In this document: piece by piece, positions 57,493 through 64,000 of the stretch
How positions within the stretch are numbered: position 1 is the first letter of the stretch
Layout: each line of letters begins with the position of its first letter
Source of the DNA: Gentiana macrophylla
Taxonomy: Eukaryota > Streptophyta > Magnoliopsida > Gentianales > Gentianaceae
Assembly (NCBI GenBank): GCA_026214975.1
Contig: CM047806.1
Location: forward strand, 54,081,947-54,145,946
Direction of reading: 5' to 3'
DNA: 64,000 bases
The notes under the pieces: model-generated
Seen by the model: the letters and a program-made list of their open reading frames with translations, nothing else
What the model was told of the DNA's origin: nothing
Database searches by the model: none
Position numbers and translations under genes: made by a program

Positions 57493-58599
57493 GAATGAAG
57501 GAGCCCTATTAGTACAGTCGAGCTGACGACTATAAACTCAGAACTTTTTCTAAACAATTATTTTTTGCTTTTGTTTTTTTTTATATTTTGAGTCAATAAA
57601 GTAGCATGACGATCGCAAGGTTTTTTTCATCACATATATCTTCAGTCATTTAACTAGAGATATATGTGGTTTTTTCCTTCACGATTCTCATGTGATACCC
57701 TCATAAAAGTTTTCGCGTCTTGCTTAGGCCGATAACATAATAAAGTGGCTTCAACAGTTTTTGCGCATTCTGCTGGTATGCACAATTACCGCCACCTTAT
57801 TTTATTTTTGCCCTTCGCATGTTACTCACAGTTTTCGGAAGCATTTGGAAAGCAAGTAAAAACTTGGAAGAGGAATAACCTAGGAGCTAATGATTCTACT
57901 CCGGGATTCGTTTTGACTCAGCCAACATTTCCAGAGCTAAGTACTTTTCCTTTTCTTTATTATTAGTCATTGGGGACAATGTCTATAATAGGTGGGGGGT
58001 AGGTGTCTTAGCTGGATAATCGGAAAAGGGAATATTTTTGAAATTTTAACACTATTTTTAGCTTGCTTATTGCACATTTTCGAGTAAGGAATCAGTAGAA
58101 AAGGAGCCCAAATTCAATTTGAAGTGAGCTATAGCATATTCAATTTAGTATGGAAGAACGAGCATATGTTGTGTTGCGTGAAGTAGTAACTTATTAATTA
58201 TTATTCTATCATTGCAATCAATACATGAGCACATAATCTGAGTGAGAAGTGTTTAACAGTATATGATGAATTGTTTTAACCGGAAATCATTATTTTGTCT
58301 GTCTGATATACTTTAACAAATTGTTGTAAGATAAGGTAAGCAACTTGGATGACGAAATGTATCCTGGACAAACGGACTTGTGAGAGAAAGATAAAAAGTG
58401 AGGAAATTTGCAAGAAAAAAGAATATGAAAAAAAAAATGCAATAAAGGCAGTGAGGGAAGCTAACTCATGTAAAAAGGGCACGACCCTCGCATCAAAAGA
58501 AACAAACGAGGACTTAAGAGCGATGCTCAGTCCCCAAGTCCGCCCGACCCAATTACGGTACCATGTTGTGTAACCAAGTCTGAAAGCAAGATGAGCGAG
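57493..58599 (+). other. Gypsy-4 3' non-coding region
   Basis: No gene. It holds a short inverted repeat CATTG-GGGA-CAATG (57968-57981) followed by GGTGGGGGGTAGG (57991-58003), the counterpart of the stem plus internal polypurine tract of the other elements. A Lys/Glu-rich 74-aa frame (58349-58573) is unlikely to be a gene. The covarying hairpin pair is absent. GCGAG at 58595-58599 is the left copy of the solo-LTR duplication. Confidence 0.65.
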
Positions 58600-60038
58600 T
58601 GATCGCGTGCAAGGCACTTACTAGCAATAGGACTAGGTCTATCGTAGTAGAGTACTGGCAAATCAAGGTCGATCCCACTGAGACTTGTAAGAACATCTAA
58701 TTATCAAGATTGATCTTGTCACGATAACGGTCTACGACCAACTATAATATAGACAGTAGTAAAATTTGGTAACAATCAACTAGCAAGATTATGCAAGTTG
58801 AACAAAGCAAACTAGAGTTTCTAAGGTATTAGTTTAATTATGAGTAATTAGTTATTCCCCCCACACATGCAACAATCCTCCCCATTGGTGAATTTATTCA
58901 TTGTTCAGCTATGGGTACAACTCTTAACCCTATCTACTCCGACAATGGCAGTAGACAATCTATACGCAAGCTACCCTCCTTAATTGGTCCGTAATTGCCC
59001 ATACGCATAAAGAACTATATCTATCGATATTGAGCGCTAACTCATACCGCAAACCCACCTAGACAGCTGTCGACATTGACCAGCACGTTCATATGGTCCA
59101 TTGAAGATAATGTCCTAATTAACACTTCACTAACAGTCCTTCATGTTAATTTACAATAACATGCAAATAGTTGATCAGGCTGAAAACATGTAAATTAAAT
59201 CTATCGATCAACGTAGCTGGCGCCGATTATCATGAATTAGTAATTTACAGCGATATAGCCCGTCACAGATCTGAAGAACGCAACTACTATTCCATGATTT
59301 CTTCACCAAAGAATCAGATCTATAACACATGGGGTAAAATAAACTAACTACAACATAATTAAACTAAATAAGGAATTAAAACATACTAGTGGAATAGAAA
59401 AATGATAGATCTACATCTTGGAAAAGACAGAAAATCATACCCTCGAAGACGAGCGTAGATCTCCCTCGGATCTCTCCCTAGGCGGCGACTCCGTCGTCTC
59501 TCCGACCAGAACTCATAAAATAAATAAAATAAAGAACTAAGAACTTTTTATTGCATAATATTTGTCTTGAAAATTGTACACTTGTGTTCTGAGGCGAAGC
59601 CTCTTATTTATAGTTATCTAAACCGACTTAGGAACTACTAGTTCGACCCCTCATCCAAGAAAACATGTTTTGGAAGGATCTCGACCCTCGGTAAGTCGGC
59701 ACCGACCCTCGGCTTACCGGGGATACTTTCATCCTTTTTCTTCAGCCGAATTAACTTGGATGCTTCTAGAATACCCTAGGCCCATTCCTTTAGACCAGTC
59801 CACTCCAGATTCATCCATCATGCTTAGCCCAATACTTCGTATCCTGAAAATCATCAAATAATACATGAAATAATATCGAAATAGGGAAAATAAACACTAA
59901 GTGTAGATTTCTCGACTCACGAACCCGATATATGATATTCAGCTCAAATGGTTCATATTTATAGGTCAAAACAACTATTTTTAGCTCATAATGGATAGAA
60001 TATTGATGCCGTAGGATAGACTATTTTAACCGTCATCA
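58600..60038 (-). mobile_element. Solo LTR of the Gypsy-4 family, inverted
   Basis: In plus orientation it runs TGATCGCGTGC ... CCGTCATCA (1,439 bp), flanked by GCGAG at 58595-58599 and 60039-60043. Its minus-strand start, TGACGGTTAAAATAGTCTATCC, matches the Gypsy-4 3' LTR start at 60304 at over 90 percent for 90 bp. It has a GGGATCGACC region near 58670 and no coding sequence. It therefore reveals the full length of an LTR that is truncated at 60405. Confidence 0.85.
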
Positions 60039-60301
60039 GCGAGTGTATGTGCAAGCAAGTTAAGATTGTGTGGTTAGTACAACTTGATTCTTCTCATGAA
60101 TCAATATCACGACTGATTCATCACACGACACATTGATGCGTGGTAAGTAGTGATTAATGGGGAGCTTATGGATTGTGGTTTGATGTATCTTTCAGCCGGA
60201 AATATTTATTGAATATGTGGTAGTTGATGGAGATTGTTCTTGGAGGTACATTCCGCCTTGATACTCTGCTCGCGGACGCGCAGAAGGCTAGTGGGGGTAG
60301 T
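60039..60301 (+). other. Gypsy-4 3' non-coding end and polypurine tract
   Basis: It continues the Gypsy-4 3' region after the solo LTR (right GCGAG copy at 60039-60043). AAGGCTAGTGGGGGTAGT (60284-60301) is the polypurine tract. Confidence 0.75.
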
Positions 60302-60405
60302 TGATGACAGTTAAAATAGTCTATCCTATGGCATCAATATTTTATCCATTATGAGCTAAAAATAGTTGTTTCGACCTATAAATATGAACCAATTGAGTTG
60401 ATTAG
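60302..60405 (+). repeat. Gypsy-4 3' LTR, first 104 bp
   Basis: TGATGACAGTTAAAATAGTC to GTTGATTAG. It is cut by the Gypsy-5 LTR at 60406. It forms an inverted repeat with the end of the solo LTR (59936-60038), about 265 bp away. Confidence 0.85.
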
Positions 60406-62012
60406 TGTTCGGTAAAAACTAGTTCTAAAATTTATAAACCGAAACACCCCAAGTATAAGGTTCGTAGTATATGGTGTTTACGGGTCGTCCTAAGGGAGTC
60501 GAATGTTTATCGGATTAAGGTGCGCTTATTATATTTACTATGTCACGAATTATTATCTCAAACTAGGTTTATACTATCTATAATATAAAAGCGAAGAACA
60601 AGGGTAAAATCACGAAAATGAAAAACTTAGAATCGACGGGCGCCCACCAAGGGGTGGACGGGCGCCTCGATAACACTGTTGAAACAAAATATGCGTAAAA
60701 ACAAAGATGTAAAAACTAGGGTTTTAGAAAAAACAACTAAACGAAGCAATCAAAGTCGATACGAACGATTTGGTTTATCAAATAATTAAAAGGAACGGCA
60801 GGGCAACGGGAATCCACCAATCAACCAACCCAACCCCAACTAGATGGCAAGTTAAAGATACGATTTTTAGTAATGATCTATCACGAATTCGATTAAATTC
60901 CTTTAAACAAATTCTAGGGTTTCGTTTTCTTTTTCAAGCAAAACTAAACGGCATGCAAAACAAGATCATTAGATTGTCTCCAAAACTCTACTCAATTAAT
61001 CATAAACGATCTCTCGAATTACAACTAATTGCATCAATTGAAATAAATCAAAGCTTGAACAATATTCTCATATAAATTCAAAGCATAAAAGTAGTTTTAT
61101 CAATCTTTTGATTCAAACAAAACGTAGACAATATAAAACGATATTCAATTGACGAAAACCGTAACTTAACTCACTAAAATACAAAGAAAATCTCTAGTTG
61201 GTGTTGATGTTGATCGGTTTCATCCGTTGTCCCACCGCTGATTAGTGCTTAGCCAACAATCATGTTGGTGATCATGATTGTTGGGATGGAAGAGTTCATC
61301 TTCTTGTTTTCTCTATAGGATATCGCGGTCGCTAGGGTTTGTTATGAGTGAATAATGCGTATGAGATGTCTCCTAGGTTTAATGCACGCCGCTATTTATA
61401 GAATTTTAAGGCGGCTAGGGTTAAGTCGGCCTTGAACGCCCGTCCAAGGTAATGAACGCCAGTCCAAAGTGCAAAACTTATTTGAGTCGGGCCGAGCCGG
61501 GTTGGGCGACGTTCTATGCAAAATTGGGCAAAATCGACGCCGATTCATCGAAAATCAAACATCCTCGAATCAAAATTCTTCCAAAGGACGCCATCCACTA
61601 TTCGACGCCCGCCCAGTGAGACGGAACATCAAACGCTGTTCAAACTTTGCCGGACGCTTAGTTCATGCCTCTCGACGCCATCCAAAGATGCCTTCAAATT
61701 CGACCTTTCATCTTTATCTCTTTATTCTTCACTCCCACTCTTCAAAGCACGATTAAACACCTCAAATCAACTTTTTCTCCGCCGCAATTAACATCTGCAC
61801 GTCATTGAAAACATACCAAAGTGTAACACAACTCAAACCAACATAAAATCATCATTTTGAGCACGTAATTGGAACGTTTTACACTTTTTATAACTTTAAG
61901 ACCATTTCTTCCATTCGTTCATTTAATACGTAATTTTCTATAAAGATTACTAAAACACGGGGATTATTGTTATGAAATATTGCAATATAAATCATAAAAT
62001 TCACCGAGAACA
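60406..62012 (-). repeat. Gypsy-5 3' LTR (family B)
   Basis: In plus orientation it runs from TGTTCGGTAAAAACT to CACCGAGAACA (1,607 bp). On the minus strand, palindrome-type boxes (61432-61690, including GGACGGGCGTTC near 61435) precede CCGACTTA and a TATA box (61393-61400). Further CGGGCGCC boxes are at 60640-60665 in R/U5. The LTR end (minus) ACTTGGGGTGTTTCGGTTTATAAA closely resembles that of Gypsy-2. Confidence 0.85.
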
Positions 62013-63411
62013 ACTCCCCCACACTTAGCTTTTTGTTCGTCCCGAACAAAACAATCAAAACTAGCTCACTTTAAATGTAATCCACATAGATCCCTAACTC
62101 ACGTAACAAAAGATACAACAACTGTAGCAAGTAATACCATCATAGAGATAGATTCGATGTGTGTGTGTCAAGCCCTTTTCAATCTTCACAATCCTCTCAA
62201 ACAAGTATCTTCTCGAATAATTTTAATGACTATCCTAGGTATAGGCAGTAATCGTTCCACACAAAGTCTTCCCGCGCACTCAGTAGGATAATCCCTACAG
62301 CATATCATTCGGTTTATACTGGGTATAAGTTCAACGATAATAAAGTCTTTAACTTTTTTTCTTCACTTTCTTTTTTTCTTCTTTGACGCACATCAAGATG
62401 AGCTCTTACCCGTCATGGTAGAATAGGATGTTTCGGGATAACACCCTACCTTACTCAAATCATAGGGTAGCTTTTCCTGACTGTCGTGAGCTCTTAGTCA
62501 TCATAGTGGTATAGGACATTTCGAGATAATGCCCTACCGCACTCCAATCATCGACCAGCTTCCGACACACCCAATAATTCTTCATATTTTTTCAACTTTT
62601 TCATTCCAAAAACATTAGTTACGTTTCACTTATCACATTCAAACCTTCAGATATTCACAGTGCACGTTCTGAACTTAGGTGTTACTTCACTGTTACTATT
62701 AAGAACAAATCTCTCTAAGACAAATCACTAAAATAGTGAAAGGATACAGTTCAAAAAATTTTGCTTCAATATCAAAGGCTTTCGTGAGTGTGAAATGAAT
62801 ACTATCTCAAATCAGTAAAAACATGCTATAATTATCTCTCAAAGTCACATAAAATCATTGTCAGGAAACTACAACTAGCAAGCCTTTGTTTCAATTACAT
62901 GCTCAAGATTTACAATTATCCAAGTGTACTTTGAAATTTTAAAATTGTCACATTTACTCATTTTCAGAAGTATAGCATGATAACATACCCAATTTAGACA
63001 CCCCCCACACTTAAATCACATTATGTCCTCAGAATGTGCAAATAAAAATAAAGAATACTTAGCTGGTTCCAAAGATGGTTGGCGGGCAGTAGATTGGCAG
63101 TGGTCAGGCCGGAGCATGAATAAACCGCTGCACTCGTATCAGGAACAGACAACACTAAAAGTGATAACTGGCAAAGACCGCGCAAAAATATCTGCAACAC
63201 TCGACATAGCATATAATCTCGGGGTATACGGGGTATATGAGTAAACATGTATACACAGAAAACAACCACAAATAGGACAGGGATAACCAACACACAAATC
63301 ACCAAGGTTTTATTCCTAATGCCCTAAAAACTTAACTAAAAAGTATAACGTAAAAGACTAGGTTGCCTCCTAGAGCGCTTTTTTATGTCATTAGCTTGAT
63401 GAGTAAACCAA
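62013..63411 (-). other. Gypsy-5 3' non-coding cassette
   Basis: No gene. On the minus strand from 63411: AAAAAAGCGCTCTAGGAGGC (63361-63382), the inverted repeat (63017-63038, one mismatch) with internal polypurine tract (62997-63010), hairpin one (62536-62512, TAGGGCATT / AATGTCCTA), hairpin two (62448-62424, TAGGGTGTT / AACATCCTA), third hairpin (62298-62283) and the polypurine tract CTAAGTGTGGGGGAGT (62013-62028). Order and spacing equal those of Gypsy-3. Confidence 0.78.
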
Positions 63412-64000
63412 GTCAACCTGGATCGTGCCACTTGGGTTTAAGGCTAACCACTTCTCTGTCGACTCGTAATGACTAGAACGGAAATGGTTTTCGCCACAAC
63501 AATAAGTCAAGTCTTGCGAAGATCATGAAATTTTTCTCTCGGACAACACCGACTCTTTTCTTCTTGTTCTTGTTTCTCGATGCGGTGAGGTATGCTAATG
63601 TGCTCAGGAGCATCGGCGAAGGATCTGCAAGGATAGGGGTGAGAATGTCATCATCCACTCCAAAGAAGTCGGATGGAATCTCTTCACAAATAAACGACTC
63701 AACCGCTTTCATTTCTCCTTTGAAAGTATAGTATTTCGTGGCTTTTCCTTGGGTTGCCCAAAGTACTTCTTAATCCTGTGACCATTGACTTTGAACGGTT
63801 GATCGCCGCATTTTCTTTCAACGTAATGGCTCCACCAGATGAACATCAAGAATCTCAAAGGGCTGGACCACCTAGATTTAAGCTTACCAAAAAAAAGATG
63901 GAGTCTCGTGTTATACAACAAAAGCCATGTCTCCCACTTTGAATTCCCGATCCGTAATCTTAGCATCGTGGAGTGCCTTCGTTCTTTCCTTGCTCGCCAT
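63412..64000 (-). pseudogene. Gypsy-5 integrase C terminus, partial
   Basis: Minus-strand pieces are [31 protein letters not shown] (63800-63745) and [16 protein letters not shown] (about 63700-63650), homologous to 47380-47640 of Gypsy-3. The pol stop is at 63412-63414. Frame changes occur near 63850 and 63735, and the C-terminal tail is degraded. The rest of pol lies outside the window. Confidence 0.8.

Larger units (their letters stand above)
39500..60405 (+). mobile_element. Gypsy-4, Athila-like element, split by several insertions
   Basis: Gag starts at about 39590, is interrupted at 40231 and resumes at 51503. Protease, RT, RNase H and integrase follow to 57492, with integrase split by a solo LTR. 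A 3' non-coding region and polypurine tract lead to an LTR beginning TGATGACAGTTAAAATAG at 60302, cut at 60405 by Gypsy-5. The 5' LTR is not in the window. Pol motifs CDLGASVNLMP and FMDDFSVFGDS and the lack of a chromodomain fit Athila-type OTA elements. Its 3' region lacks the covarying hairpin pair of the other four elements. Confidence 0.8.
60406..64000 (-). mobile_element. Gypsy-5, minus-strand Ty3/gypsy element, 3' part
   Basis: Its complete 3' LTR (60406-62012), polypurine tract, 3' cassette and the last part of pol are in the window; the rest lies to the right. The LTR start (minus) TGTTCTCGGTGAATTTTATG and the cassette show it is a close relative of Gypsy-3 in opposite orientation. 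ATTAG at 60401-60405 is the probable left target duplication; the partner is off the window. Confidence 0.85.

Noticed and set aside
58349..58573. 74-aa Lys/Glu-rich plus frame
   Set aside because: Lies in Gypsy-4 3' non-coding sequence, runs up to the solo LTR, and shows no domain.

Overview
The window is plant nuclear DNA and almost wholly a nest of transposable elements. I see no convincing host gene, rRNA, tRNA or CRISPR array. The plant assignment rests on Ty3/gypsy elements primed by tRNA-Asp (PBS TGGCGCCGTTGCCGGGGA), a Sirevirus-like Ty1/copia element primed by initiator tRNA-Met, a CACTA (En/Spm) transposon with CACTACAAAAAA ends, long TA microsatellites and plant-type TATA boxes (CTATAAATA). 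The species cannot be named from sequence alone; a dicot seems most likely.

Nesting, outermost to innermost, on the left: Copia-1 (minus strand, visible from 591 to 37886) carries Gypsy-1 (618-26185, TSD TTGAT) inside its 3' LTR, and a hAT-like MITE end (1-590) in the same LTR. Gypsy-1 is a non-autonomous LTR element with 2.1 kb LTRs. Its internal region is split by a 7.1 kb CACTA element (4449-11525, TSD ATT), and its 3' LTR is split by Gypsy-2 (14071-25390, TSD GTAG(C)). Copia-1 itself sits in a minus-strand LTR-element remnant (37887-39486) that ends in a TRIM-like tandem repeat.

On the right, an Athila-like element (Gypsy-4, about 39.5-60.4 kb) is broken in three ways. Its gag is split by a block of LTRs and Gypsy-3 (40232-51502). 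Its integrase is split by a minus-strand solo copia LTR (54990-56697). Its 3' non-coding region holds an inverted solo LTR of its own family (58600-60038, TSD GCGAG). Its 3' LTR is cut at 60405 by minus-strand Gypsy-5, which runs off the window.

The most interesting signals are non-coding. Gypsy-1, -2, -3 and -5 share a 3' cassette between the coding end and the 3' LTR: a GCGCTC..GGAGGC motif just after pol, an inverted repeat followed by an internal polypurine tract (degenerate in Gypsy-1), a pair of 25-nt hairpins whose arms covary, a third short hairpin (decayed in Gypsy-1), and the terminal polypurine tract. The non-autonomous Gypsy-1 keeps most of it, which suggests a cis-acting role. 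LTRs of five gypsy copies carry clusters of GGACG..CGTCC / GAACG..CGTTC palindromes just upstream of the TATA box. Copia-1 carries a 3.3 kb extra gene downstream of pol with its own plant-like promoter (three CACGTG boxes, TATA box, good start context).

Almost every coding region is broken. The gypsy pols have many frameshifts, even where the two LTRs of an element are very similar, so part of this may be uncorrected assembly error. Copia-1 pol instead has mostly point stops and looks genuinely decayed.
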